From positions 1-43,170 of the forward strand of contig JAJTEQ010000023.1 of the NCBI GenBank assembly GCA_021298195.1: a stretch of 43,170 bases of DNA, in the 5' to 3' direction. Positions 16,356 to 24,715 of the stretch are shown in pieces. This DNA is from Ilumatobacteraceae bacterium (lineage in GTDB: Bacteria; Actinomycetota; Acidimicrobiia; Acidimicrobiales; Ilumatobacteraceae). The position numbers and the translations under genes are program-made. Below the pieces are notes generated by a model that worked only from the letters and a program-made list of their open reading frames with translations, did no database searches and had not been told where the DNA came from. Each line of letters opens with the position of its first letter. The first letter of the stretch is position 1.

Positions 16356-17753
16356 TCAACCCTGACCGAGTTCGGCCACCGGGTTGATGGCCTTGCCGTT
16401 GTATCCGTCGAGGACGGACACGTACTCGGCACCTTCTTGCTTCTGGATACCCACGGAGAATCCGCAGAGGCTCGGGAAGGTGGCGTTCGCGCCGCACTTC
16501 ATGTCGCCGGCCGCCATCCACTGGGGTCCGGCGAAAGCCTTCACAGCGGCGCGGATGCCCGCACCGTCGGTGGCGCCGCCGTTCATGAACTGGGCGACGG
16601 TCATGAAGGTGGCGAACGTCGGACCGCTGAATCCGGTGTACTCCAGATCCTCGATGCCCTCGGTCTCGGCCCAGGCGAAGACCGCGTCGTTGTAGGCGTC
16701 CTGGTTGGGGTCTCCGGCAATCTCGTACGAGAAGCCGTAGCCGACGAAGTACCAGCCGTCGGGCAACTTGCCGGGCTCACCGACCGACTTCATGTGGTCC
16801 TGCATCGGAGTGCCGAAGCACAAGCCGGTGGTGACCACGGTGGTGTCGATCTCGAGGGTCTTGATGGCGTCGTAGATACCGATGCAGCTCTGCACCGTCA
16901 CGAGCGGCAAGAACACGTCGGCCGTGTCCGCACCAGCGGACTGGATGGCGGTGGCCATCTCGCTGGTGCCGGCGGTGTCGGGCACCGGCACACCGGTGAC
17001 CTCGAGACCGAGGCTCTCGAGCACGGGCTTGGTGAGCGCGGTGAAGGCGATCGTTCCGGCCGGGTTGTCGTTGTACACGACCGCGGCCTTCTTGATCTCC
17101 TTGCCCTCCAACTCACCGAGGTAGTTCGCGGCGAACACCGACATACCCTGCACGACTCCGGGCGAGCCCGGGGTGAACGCGTAGGCGTCGGTGGCCAGGA
17201 ACTCCGGCGTGGTGGTGGGGTTACCCAGGATGACGGGCTTCTTGTCCTTCAGCCCGTCGAGCAGGGGTGCGGTGCCGTTGAACATCGCACCGGTGACGAC
17301 CACCTGCACGTCGTCGTTCGCCAGCATCTCCTGCGCGCACTTCTGGCCGTCCTCTTCCTTCGTGACGAAGCACTCGACCAGTTCGATCGGACGACCGCCG
17401 ATTCCACCGAGGAAGTTGTTGATCAACCACACGGCGGAACGGGCACCATTGGAGGCCTCCGGGAACGCCGGGGTGCCACCTTCCTGGTTCACGTAACCGA
17501 TGTAGATCGGGTCACCGCTGGCCGCACCCGCGGTGCCGCCGGTGTAGGCGAGCGCGGTGTCGAGCGTCGACTGGTCGAGCGGAGACTCCGACGGCGCGTC
17601 GGTGCTGGGTGCTTCCGAGGTCGGGGCTTCCGATGTCGGGGCCTCGGTCGCCGGCGCCGAGGTGCTCTCGCTACTCGAATCCTCGCTACACGCGCCGGCG
17701 AGCAAGCCGAGTACGGCCAGGCCCGCGACGAAACTGATCTTCCTGCTTCTCAC
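16356..17753 (-). CDS. Branched-chain amino acid-type ABC transporter substrate-binding lipoprotein
   Basis: The 465-residue protein has a lipoprotein signal with LLAGAC (Cys22), a low-complexity Ser/Thr/Glu/Pro linker with repeated APTSE units (about 23-60), and then a type I periplasmic-binding domain of the Peripla_BP_6 kind starting at DPIYIGYVNQEGGTPAFPEA. It is expected to sit outside the membrane and deliver ligand to the fused permease. It is the first gene of the transporter cluster, separated from the permease by a 188-nt hairpin-rich gap that may give it higher expression. The GTG start at 17753 follows an AAGGGGGAA site. The ligand cannot be predicted; amino acids, amides, or hydrophobic acids are all possible for this family. 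Confidence 0.92.
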   Translation of the reverse strand: MRSRKISFVAGLAVLGLLAGACSEDSSSESTSAPATEAPTSEAPTSEAPSTDAPSESPLDQSTLDTALAYTGGTAGAASGDPIYIGYVNQEGGTPAFPEASNGARSAVWLINNFLGGIGGRPIELVECFVTKEEDGQKCAQEMLANDDVQVVVTGAMFNGTAPLLDGLKDKKPVILGNPTTTPEFLATDAYAFTPGSPGVVQGMSVFAANYLGELEGKEIKKAAVVYNDNPAGTIAFTALTKPVLESLGLEVTGVPVPDTAGTSEMATAIQSAGADTADVFLPLVTVQSCIGIYDAIKTLEIDTTVVTTGLCFGTPMQDHMKSVGEPGKLPDGWYFVGYGFSYEIAGDPNQDAYNDAVFAWAETEGIEDLEYTGFSGPTFATFMTVAQFMNGGATDGAGIRAAVKAFAGPQWMAAGDMKCGANATFPSLCGFSVGIQKQEGAEYVSVLDGYNGKAINPVAELGQG

Positions 17754-17797
17754 GTTTCCCCCTTGACGATCGACTACCCGTTGCGGATATGTCGCAC

Positions 17798-17813
17798 GTC
17801 ACAGATTGTCACA
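17798..17813. promoter_or_regulatory. Direct repeat GTCACA-N4-GTCACA upstream of the binding-protein gene
   Basis: Two GTCACA units at 17798-17803 and 17808-17813 are one helical turn apart and 45-60 bp before the GTG start of the binding-protein gene, within the expected promoter. Possible regulator site; weak evidence. Confidence 0.25.
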
Positions 17814-17862
17814 AGGTGTCGGCAAGGTCAAACACCGAAAAGCGGAAAACCGCAGGTCGCCG

Positions 17863-18705
17863 TCAGGTCGAACCCGACGGCCCCGACTCGCGATAATCCC
17901 CGAAGGCCGCGTCGCGCTCGCTCAACGCCGCGGTCACGCCCTTGGTGGCGAAGCCCTGCATGTACTCCATGGACGACTTCTGGTGGAACCCCAGAGCCTG
18001 GATCTCGGCCGTGGCCCGGATACCCGTGCGGATCCCCATGGCTTCCATGGCCCGGTGCGCGGCCCGCTTGTTCAGGGCCAACAGATCGGCCGGGATCTTG
18101 GCCACCCGTTCGGCCATGGCCAACACCTCGGAATCCAACCGGGCTTCGGGAAACGCCCGATTGGCGAAGCCACCCGCCACCGCGTCGACTCCGGACATCG
18201 AGTCCCCGGTGAGCAACGCCTCCATGCCCCGACGCAGACCCATCATCCAGGTTTGCCATTGCATGTCGGGGGGCGACATCAGCCGCACCGGTGGATAGCC
18301 GATCTTGGCGTCCTCGGCGACGTACACCAGGTCGCAGGCGGTGGCCAGCTCGGTGCCACCGGCCAAGCAGTAGCCGTGCACCTGTCCGATGATCGGTGTG
18401 CTCATGTCCCACATCTCGAACCAGTTGTTGACGACGTGACGCGACCACCAGCCGTCGGCCCGCGAGATGGACCGCTCCACGTCGGAATTCGGCGAGCCGA
18501 GGTCGTAGCCGGCGCAGAAACACGACCCCGCACCACGGATGATCATCACCGAGACGTCGCGGTCCTTGTCGCCGGCCCGCAACGCGTCGAACAGCGCTCC
18601 GCGCAGGTCGTCGTTGAGGGCGTTGCGCTTCTCGGGTCGGTTCAACGTGAAGCGACGGACTTTCGGAGCGGGGTCGTCGATCAGGAGCACGTCATCTTTC
18701 GCCAT
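17863..18705 (-). CDS. Enoyl-CoA hydratase/isomerase (crotonase) family protein
   Basis: This 280-residue crotonase-fold protein has the acyl-CoA site LNRPEKRNAL, the first oxyanion-hole segment SCFCAGYDLG and the second HGYCLAGGTELATACD with the catalytic-type Glu119. The position of the second catalytic Glu of true hydratases is in KIGYPPVRL, which has Pro-Pro instead, so classical hydration is uncertain; isomerase, hydrolase or C-C lyase activity is possible. It acts on CoA thioesters in the cytosol. The gene lies 5 nt after the acyl-CoA ligase stop, and both probably form an operon with the NTF2-like gene at 20259-20747. Confidence 0.87.
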   Translation of the reverse strand: MAKDDVLLIDDPAPKVRRFTLNRPEKRNALNDDLRGALFDALRAGDKDRDVSVMIIRGAGSCFCAGYDLGSPNSDVERSISRADGWWSRHVVNNWFEMWDMSTPIIGQVHGYCLAGGTELATACDLVYVAEDAKIGYPPVRLMSPPDMQWQTWMMGLRRGMEALLTGDSMSGVDAVAGGFANRAFPEARLDSEVLAMAERVAKIPADLLALNKRAAHRAMEAMGIRTGIRATAEIQALGFHQKSSMEYMQGFATKGVTAALSERDAAFGDYRESGPSGST

Positions 18706-18710
18706 GGTCG

Positions 18711-20249
18711 TCAGGCTTTCTCCCAGTAGGGGGCGCGCAACTTGCGCTTGTTGATCTTGCCCATGGTGTTACGACCGAGATCGTCGACGAACTCGATGGT
18801 GCGTGGGCACTTGTAGTGACTCAGGCGCTCGCGGCAGAACGCCAGCACCTCCGAAGCCTCGGGCGGATTCGACGGATCGCGCAGAATCGCCAAAGCCTTC
18901 AATTCCTCTCCCATCTCGGTGTGCGGCACTCCGATACAGGCGACGTCGAGGAGCGCCGGGTGCTGCACCAGGACCTGCTCGGCCTCGGCCGGATAGATGT
19001 TCACTCCACCCGACACCACCATGTCGCTGAAGCGATCGGTGATGTACACGTAGCCACCCTCGTTCACGTAGCCGATCTCCCCCAACGTGAACACGCCGGG
19101 GGCGATGTTGGCCGCCTTGGTCTTCTCCGGATCGTTCGGATAGATCACCCCTCGGCCCGTCGCGTCCTTGAAGAAAAGCCGGCCCTCGGCGTTCGCGGGA
19201 AGCTCGTTGCCGTCGTCGTCCAACACGAGCACCGAGAACGGTGGAACGGGGCGACCGACCGATCCCGGATTCTCCAACCATTCGGTGCTGGTGATCTGGC
19301 ACGTGGTGCCGACCTCGGTGGCTCCGTACGCGTCGATGAATATCGGCCCCCACCAGTCGATCATCGCCCGCTTCACGTCGACGGGACAGGACGCACCCGT
19401 GTGGGCCGCCAGTTTCATCGACGACACGTCGTACTTCGACTTCACCTCGTCCGGAAGCGCCAACAGCCGGACGAAATGTGTCGGCACCATCACCGACGAC
19501 TCGGTGCGATGCTCGTGGATGGCCTGCAGTGTCTTTTCGGCATCGAACTTGGCCAGGATCACCATCGGGACACCGCGAACCAGCAAACGCATGCCGTTCA
19601 ACGGACCGGTGTGGTACATCGGACCCACCACCAGATGCGTGCCGAACTGGGCGAACCGATTGGCTTTCATGCCCTCCAGGTGTTCGGCCATGGTGGATCC
19701 ACCGGCGAACATCGTCGGCGGCAACTCGGTGCCCTTGGGTCGGCCCGTGGTGCCCGAGGTGTAGAGCAGGTTCGCGCGCGGGACCACGTCGAGGGGCGGA
19801 TGCGACGGGTCGCCCGACGCCAACCAGTCGGCCCAGGTACGCACACCGGGCGCGTTCACACCCCAACCGATCACGTCGATGTGGAGTCCTTCGGCTCGGG
19901 CGATGTCGGCGGCGGCCACCGCGCGCTCGACGGTCTCGGGTCCGACGAACAACAGACGCGCGTCGGAGTCGACCAGGATGTAGGCCGTCTCCTCCGCGGT
20001 CAGGTGGAAGTTCACGGGCACCGTCGACGCACTGCCGAGCAGACAGCCGAGGTGGGCGAGGGCCGTTTCGGCGGCGTTCTCGGCGAACACCGCGACTCGG
20101 CGATGCGGACCCAGGTCGGTGGCCAAGGCGATGTTGGCCACTCGATTCAAGATGTCGTCGACGTCGGCCCAACGCAAGGCCTTGTCGGGATCGCGCACGG
20201 CGATCTCGTCGGGACGTTCACGGGCCAGGTCGGCGGCGAAGACGGGCAT
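18711..20249 (-). CDS. Acyl-CoA synthetase (AMP-forming), copy 1
   Basis: The 512-residue ANL-superfamily ligase carries the P-loop YTSGTTGRPKG, the adenine-binding YGATE, the YITDRFSDMVVSGG hinge with NIYPAE, and the C-terminal KINKRKLR lysine. Where most ligases have TGD, it has LGE (VFTLGEIGYV), a mild deviation. It activates a carboxylic acid to acyl-AMP and then the CoA thioester; the chain type is not known. It lies between the NTF2-like gene (9-nt gap) and the crotonase (5-nt gap), which fits activation followed by processing of the CoA ester. Confidence 0.9.
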   Translation of the reverse strand: MPVFAADLARERPDEIAVRDPDKALRWADVDDILNRVANIALATDLGPHRRVAVFAENAAETALAHLGCLLGSASTVPVNFHLTAEETAYILVDSDARLLFVGPETVERAVAAADIARAEGLHIDVIGWGVNAPGVRTWADWLASGDPSHPPLDVVPRANLLYTSGTTGRPKGTELPPTMFAGGSTMAEHLEGMKANRFAQFGTHLVVGPMYHTGPLNGMRLLVRGVPMVILAKFDAEKTLQAIHEHRTESSVMVPTHFVRLLALPDEVKSKYDVSSMKLAAHTGASCPVDVKRAMIDWWGPIFIDAYGATEVGTTCQITSTEWLENPGSVGRPVPPFSVLVLDDDGNELPANAEGRLFFKDATGRGVIYPNDPEKTKAANIAPGVFTLGEIGYVNEGGYVYITDRFSDMVVSGGVNIYPAEAEQVLVQHPALLDVACIGVPHTEMGEELKALAILRDPSNPPEASEVLAFCRERLSHYKCPRTIEFVDDLGRNTMGKINKRKLRAPYWEKA

Positions 20250-20258
20250 CGGACGACC

Positions 20259-20747
20259 TCAGACGTCCGCGGCCACGCCGCGCTCGACGAGGGCCTCACG
20301 ATGGTTGGTGAAGTCCGCCGACAGATCGGCGGGCCCTCCGTAGTGGACCTGCAGGAATCGTCGCGAGAAGAGCCACTGCCCGTTCACCTTGCGGTACGCG
20401 TCGTCGTAATGAGCGAGAAGGATTCCCGACTGACCGTCGGCCCGACGAAAGCGCTCACTGATGGCCCACCGACCGGTGGCCTCGTCGGCCGAGGCACCTT
20501 GCCAGGCGTCACCGTTGTGAACGGTTTGCACCACCGCGGCGAATCCCGTCATCGCGCCGTACCACAGCTTCAAGATGGCGTCCTTGCCCTCCACCAGGCG
20601 GCCGCGGCCCAGGTCCCACACGGCGTCGTCGGCCCAACACGACCCCCACTGTTCACCCGACCGGTGGATGACGGCGTCGGCGTAGCGATTGATGAGACGT
20701 TGAATCGAGACGTAGTCGTCGACGGAGACGGGTGCGGCGGTAGTCAT
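20259..20747 (-). CDS. SnoaL-like/NTF2-like domain protein
   Basis: The 162-residue protein has the NTF2-like pattern: an N-terminal helix IQRLINRYADAVIHR, the CWADDAVWDLGRGRLVEGKDAI segment, and strands ending QWLFSRRFLQVHYGGP. The SnoaL-like fold is used by cyclases, isomerases and hydratases and also by proteins of unknown role, so no reaction can be assigned. It leads the operon with the acyl-CoA ligase and crotonase. The ATG has no ribosome binding site but is preceded by TAGAAC with a 6-nt spacing (20754-20759), suggesting a leaderless mRNA. Confidence 0.8.
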   Translation of the reverse strand: MTTAAPVSVDDYVSIQRLINRYADAVIHRSGEQWGSCWADDAVWDLGRGRLVEGKDAILKLWYGAMTGFAAVVQTVHNGDAWQGASADEATGRWAISERFRRADGQSGILLAHYDDAYRKVNGQWLFSRRFLQVHYGGPADLSADFTNHREALVERGVAADV

Positions 20748-20753
20748 GGCTCT

Positions 20754-20759
20754 GTTCTA
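20754..20759 (-). promoter_or_regulatory. Candidate -10 box (TAGAAC) for the NTF2/ligase/crotonase operon
   Basis: TAGAAC on the minus strand lies 6 nt before the ATG at 20747. An 11-bp palindrome AACGGACCGTT (20764-20774) lies just upstream of it and could be a regulator site. Confidence 0.35.
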
Positions 20760-20844
20760 GCCCAACGGACCGTTCCCGAGCGATGGGAGCATCGCGGGAG
20801 GGTCCGTGCAACGTCACCGGTCCGGCATCGGTCAGAATGGGTCG

Positions 20845-22095
20845 GTGAACGCCGAGATCGATCTCGAACGACTGACGTTGCTCGATCCCGACGTGTCCGA
20901 CTGTCCCTACGCGGCGTACGACGCGTTGCGTCGGGAGGCTCCGGTGTGGCGCGACAACGCCACCGGCATGTTCGTCGTGACCCGCTACGAGGACGTCCGG
21001 ATGGTGTTGACCGACACGGAGCGATTCACCAGCGCCCGTCACCGGGGCCGCATCGATCCACGCAGCGCACGCCTGAAGAAGATCTACGAGGACAAGGGCT
21101 GGCTGCCGGGCGCCACGCTGGCGGCCCGCGACGACCCCGAGCATCGGGAGATGCGCGGGTTGTTCAACCACGCCTTTCGCCCCTCCAAGATCAAGGAGAT
21201 GGACGACTTCATCGTCGACCTGGCCCACTCGCTGATCGACGAGTTCATCGGAACCGGCGAGTGCGACTGGGTGCGCGCCTTCGCCGTACCGCTGCCCCTG
21301 ATCGTGATCGGGCGCCAGATGGGTGCGCGCGACGAGGACATGTGGCGCATCAAGGCGTGGACCGACGCCTGGGTGCATCGTCTGGGAATGATGCAGACCG
21401 AGGAGGAGGCAGTCTGGTCGACCGAGATGGAGATCGAGGCCCAGCACTACTTCCAACCGATCTTCGAACGTCTGCGTCGCGAACCCGACGACACGCTGCT
21501 GAGCGACCTGGTGAACACCGTGATCCCCGAATGGGGCCGCACCCTCACCGACAACGAACTGCACGCCGAGATGATGGCCGACACCTTCGTCGGTGGTTCG
21601 GAGACCACCACGAACGCGTTGGCCGAGGGCGTTCGTCTGCTCATCGAGAACCCGGGCGAATGGGAAAAGGTCGTCACCGATCCCGATCGTTACGTGCCCC
21701 TGTTGGCCGAGGAAGTCCTGCGACTCGAGGGTCCGGTGCAGGGCCTGTTCCGCACCGCCGCCGTCGACGTCGAATTGCACGGGGTCACCATCCCCGCCGG
21801 GTCGGTCGTGAACGTACGTTACGGAGCCGCGAACCGCGACGAGAATCAATTCGAGTGCCCGGAGAAAATGGACCTCGACCGGGAGAACGTGCGCAGTCAC
21901 GTGGCCTTCGGATTCGGCACCCACCACTGCCTCGGGGCGCCTTTGGCCCGACGCGAGTTGATCATCGGCTTTCGCGCCCTCGTGGACCGCGTGGACAAGA
22001 TGTGGTTCATCGACGGAGCGAACGACTTCCGTCACCACCCGAATTTCTGCCTACGGGCCCTGAAACACCTTCACATCGGTTTCACTGCGCGTTGA
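20845..22095 (+). CDS. Cytochrome P450, copy 4
   Basis: The 416-residue P450 has HREMRGLFNHAFRP, an I-helix with GGSETTT (Gly-Gly-Ser in place of Ala-Gly-His), the ExxR in EEVLRLE, and the heme loop FGFGTHHCLGAPLARRE with Cys362. The GTG at 20845 was preferred over the upstream GTG at 20806 because it gives the usual N-terminal length before DCPYAAYDAL and has CAGAAT 6 nt before it, a leaderless-type arrangement. The gene is divergent from the NTF2/ligase/crotonase operon (97-bp gap), and its last 14 bases overlap the convergent NTF2-like gene. Confidence 0.92.
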   Translation: MNAEIDLERLTLLDPDVSDCPYAAYDALRREAPVWRDNATGMFVVTRYEDVRMVLTDTERFTSARHRGRIDPRSARLKKIYEDKGWLPGATLAARDDPEHREMRGLFNHAFRPSKIKEMDDFIVDLAHSLIDEFIGTGECDWVRAFAVPLPLIVIGRQMGARDEDMWRIKAWTDAWVHRLGMMQTEEEAVWSTEMEIEAQHYFQPIFERLRREPDDTLLSDLVNTVIPEWGRTLTDNELHAEMMADTFVGGSETTTNALAEGVRLLIENPGEWEKVVTDPDRYVPLLAEEVLRLEGPVQGLFRTAAVDVELHGVTIPAGSVVNVRYGAANRDENQFECPEKMDLDRENVRSHVAFGFGTHHCLGAPLARRELIIGFRALVDRVDKMWFIDGANDFRHHPNFCLRALKHLHIGFTAR

Positions 22096-22504
22096 GCGAC
22101 TTCGGCACCGCACCACTGTCGTGGTAGTCGACCTCGTGTTCGACGCGCCCATCCACGATTCGCAGCCAGCTCATCCCGGGACTCGACCATTTCTTGCCCA
22201 CGTGCTGCTTGCCGAAAACCGCGCCCATCTCCTCGGTGATGGTGGCGCTCATCACCCAAGTCACCGCCACGCCGTCGTCGCTGGTCCAGAACTGGTCGGG
22301 CAGCAACACCAGGTCGGGCCATTTGTCGAGTCCCTTCTTGAAGAAGGCACGGATGGCCGGCCATCCGGTGTGCGAACCGCCGACGATGTCGTTCAGGACG
22401 GCGTGCGGGTGCATCATCGTCTCGGGGGCGTCGGCGTCGCCGCTACTCCACGCGGCGAACAGATCCTTGACGAGTTGGATGCGGGGATCGGTGTTCGGAC
22501 TCAT
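22082..22504 (-). CDS. SnoaL-like/NTF2-like (LEH-type) protein
   Basis: The 140-residue protein has IQLVKDLFAAWSSGDADA, MHPHAVLNDIVGG, WPAIRAFFKKGL, and a C-terminal WLRIVDGRVEHEVDYHDSG strand pair typical of the NTF2/SnoaL fold. The epoxide hydrolase Arg-x-Asp pair is not evident, so a hydrolase function is not claimed. The ATG at 22504 was chosen; a GTG at 22519 that overlaps the kinase stop by 4 nt is an equally coupled alternative. It is the last gene of a five-gene operon and its end overlaps the P450 end by 14 bp. Confidence 0.75.
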   Translation of the reverse strand: MSPNTDPRIQLVKDLFAAWSSGDADAPETMMHPHAVLNDIVGGSHTGWPAIRAFFKKGLDKWPDLVLLPDQFWTSDDGVAVTWVMSATITEEMGAVFGKQHVGKKWSSPGMSWLRIVDGRVEHEVDYHDSGAVPKSLNAQ

Positions 22505-22515
22505 GCCGAATACTG

Positions 22516-23451
22516 TCACACCGCGACGCCGAGTTCGACCAGACGGCGCAGGAAGACACGGTGGACCGCGGTTCCGACGATGGCCATGTTCGGCGCCGGA
22601 TTCGTGCCGTTTTCGTAGAGTGCGCGACACGAGAGATTGGCGCACGACCCCTTGAAATAGTTGAACGCTTCCCAATATCGCCAGACGTCGGCCCCGATAC
22701 GAATACCGGTGATGTCGGCCAAGCGCCCGAACCACTCCTCTTTGGGCAATGCGCGCGATCCACGCATCTGGATGCAGAAGACCCAGTCCTCCAGCGGGTC
22801 ACCGAGGTGCCCGAACTCCCAGTCGGTGATGGCCGTCACTCGTTCGCCGTCGTGGACGAAGTTGTCCGGCCCGGCATCACCATGAACGACGCTCAACCGG
22901 TCGCCGTCGGGTGCGTTGGACTCGAGCCACTCGGCACTGCGTTCCAGGAGGGCGATCGTCGTCTTGCTCGACGATCGGTACACGTCGCGCCACCGCCGGA
23001 CCTGCTTCATGGTCGCTTCTCGAGCACTCGACACGTTCGACGCTCCGAGCAGATCGCCCAAGGCGCCGGATGTCGGATCGATGCCGTGCATCGCGTGCAA
23101 CACGCCGATGAAGTCGTTCACCGGCGACGGTGCGTCGGGCACGTGCGACACGAACTCCATCACGAAGAACCGTCGTCCGATGATCGCGCCCGTCTCGTCG
23201 ACGGCCAACACGCGTGCCACCGGAACACCGTGAGCATGCAGGGCGGTCATCAAACGTGACTCCAGGACCCCGTCGGTTCCGAACACTCCACCCTGTTCGA
23301 TGCGCACCACCACGCGCTCTCCGGTGCTCGACGTGGCGATCACCATCTCCCGGGAATGTCCCTCGCTGATGCGGCGAAACGACTCGACGGCCGGCCAACC
23401 CAAGGTGGTGGACAACCAGCCGGAGAGAGCTTCGGACTCGGTCGGGTTCAT
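22516..23451 (-). CDS. APH-family kinase (aminoglycoside phosphotransferase fold), copy 1
   Basis: The 311-residue protein has a kinase-like fold: the N-lobe ends in FFVMEF, the catalytic loop is VVHGDAGPDNFV (His190, Asp192, Asn197) and the metal-binding motif is ITDWEFGHLGDP (Asp210). Members phosphorylate drugs, choline, sugars or hydroxyacyl-CoAs; ACAD10/LvaA-type members act on 4-hydroxyacyl-CoA. Here the setting is catabolic, with no resistance genes. The start at 23451 overlaps the stop of a small upstream gene by 4 nt, reminiscent of the LvaA-LvaB kinase/small partner pair. The open frame continues upstream, but only as a shadow of the epimerase. Confidence 0.88.
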   Translation of the reverse strand: MNPTESEALSGWLSTTLGWPAVESFRRISEGHSREMVIATSSTGERVVVRIEQGGVFGTDGVLESRLMTALHAHGVPVARVLAVDETGAIIGRRFFVMEFVSHVPDAPSPVNDFIGVLHAMHGIDPTSGALGDLLGASNVSSAREATMKQVRRWRDVYRSSSKTTIALLERSAEWLESNAPDGDRLSVVHGDAGPDNFVHDGERVTAITDWEFGHLGDPLEDWVFCIQMRGSRALPKEEWFGRLADITGIRIGADVWRYWEAFNYFKGSCANLSCRALYENGTNPAPNMAIVGTAVHRVFLRRLVELGVAV

Positions 23452-23699
23452 GACGGGTTCAATCGCCCACGGAAAGCCGACAACACCCCGCCGTCCGCGG
23501 CCAACTTCGCGTCGAGGTCCTCGACCTCCGACGTATCCGCGGCGACCGCGTGGTTCGGATCCACTTGCCGTTCGAGTACCGCGATCAACTGCACGACCGT
23601 CGTGCGGACCGCCGGATCCTCGATGATGGGAAGAACCGTCGTGCGCAGAACCGCGGCCGTGTTCCGCATCACCACCGCGTCGTCGAAGTCGGGCGACAT
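23448..23699 (-). CDS. Small protein coupled to the APH-type kinase, possible LvaB/DUF6285-like partner
   Basis: This 83-residue acidic, mostly helical protein has RNTAAVLRTTVLPIIEDPAV followed by a Leu/Val-rich helix (LIAVLERQV). I do not recognise it with certainty. Its ATG overlaps the epimerase stop (TGATG at 23697-23701) and its stop overlaps the kinase start (ATGA at 23448-23451), so it is almost certainly translated. Small DUF6285-type proteins are often encoded next to APH-fold kinases in Actinobacteria, and LvaB is a required small partner of LvaA; the match here is by context and helix pattern only. Confidence 0.65.
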   Translation of the reverse strand: MSPDFDDAVVMRNTAAVLRTTVLPIIEDPAVRTTVVQLIAVLERQVDPNHAVAADTSEVEDLDAKLAADGGVLSAFRGRLNPS

Positions 23700-24715
23700 C
23701 AGTCGCCTCGCAACAGGGCGGCGGCGCGAGCCTCGGCCTCGAAATCCCAACTGGAGCGCCACACCGGATCCGACAACGGACCCTCGAGGCGATCCCAACC
23801 CTGCTTCTTGAACCAGTCGTAGGTGTGTCGGTGACCATCCTCGAAGCCGAGCTCGGGCTCGTATCCCAGCAAGCGACGGGCCTTGTCCATGCTCAACACG
23901 GCGTGATGTCGTGACCCGAAGAGGTGTCCGTACACGCCCGAGGGAAACCCCTCGGGACGGTCATCGGGGACCATCACCACGTCGGCCTCGACCCCGACGA
24001 TGGCCGCCAACGTGGCGACGTAGTGCGAGGTGGTGACCGCTTCGGCGGTGGCGTTGAACACCTCGCCCTTGGCCACGTCGACGCCGATCATGTCGACCAT
24101 CATCCGACACAGGTCGTCGACGTGCCCGTACGAGCCGGTCACCAGACCTCCGTGAGGCAACAGGATCGGGCGCCGCTGGATGAGGCGCAGGAACATGGGG
24201 GTTTCCATGTCGTAGATGTTGTTGCAGGGGCCGTAGATGGCCGCTGGACGGACGACGGTGACCGGGAATCCCGTCGCCCCGTGACGCGTCAGCATCGCGC
24301 TCTCGACCATGGCCTTGAATCCACCGTACGAGCGCGGACCGCTGCGATCGATGTCGAGTTCCTCGTGCCACGGGAAGACCCCGAGTTGCGACTGGTCGTA
24401 GGCCATGATCGACGACACGTAGACGTAGTGACCCACCGAACCGTCGACCAGATCGAGCAGACCGGCGATGTCGCCGCCCCCGGCGACCATCACGAAACCG
24501 GACACGTCGAGGATCGCGTCCCACTCGCGGCCCGCCAGGACCCGCGACATCGCTTCCATGTCGGTGCGATCGGCCACCAGATGTTCGACCCCGGCGGGCA
24601 GAGCGGTCGGCGTGACCCCTCGATTCAGGACCGCCACCTGGTGTCCTTCGGTCACCAATCGTTCGACCAGGCGACGGCCGACGAAAACGGAGCCACCGAG
24701 CACCAGTGCGCGCAT
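23699..24715 (-). CDS. NAD-dependent epimerase/dehydratase family protein (extended SDR)
   Basis: The 338-residue protein starts RALVLGGSVFVGRRLVERL, an atypical extended-SDR dinucleotide site (GGxxFxG), and has YVSSIMAYD with SYGGFKAMVE (YxxxK variant) and VVRPAAIYGP. Such proteins act on nucleotide sugars, hydroxysteroids or flavonoid-like substrates; in this cluster a dehydrogenase or isomerase role on a hydroxylated isoprenoid is as likely as sugar chemistry. Its start overlaps the stop of the DUF7064-like gene (TGATG) and its stop overlaps the small-protein start, so the operon is tightly coupled. Confidence 0.87.
   Translation of the reverse strand: MRALVLGGSVFVGRRLVERLVTEGHQVAVLNRGVTPTALPAGVEHLVADRTDMEAMSRVLAGREWDAILDVSGFVMVAGGGDIAGLLDLVDGSVGHYVYVSSIMAYDQSQLGVFPWHEELDIDRSGPRSYGGFKAMVESAMLTRHGATGFPVTVVRPAAIYGPCNNIYDMETPMFLRLIQRRPILLPHGGLVTGSYGHVDDLCRMMVDMIGVDVAKGEVFNATAEAVTTSHYVATLAAIVGVEADVVMVPDDRPEGFPSGVYGHLFGSRHHAVLSMDKARRLLGYEPELGFEDGHRHTYDWFKKQGWDRLEGPLSDPVWRSSWDFEAEARAAALLRGD

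Noticed and set aside
22516-23451. Aminoglycoside resistance gene
   Set aside because: Only the general APH fold is present; the operon is catabolic and no mobile element or other resistance gene is nearby.
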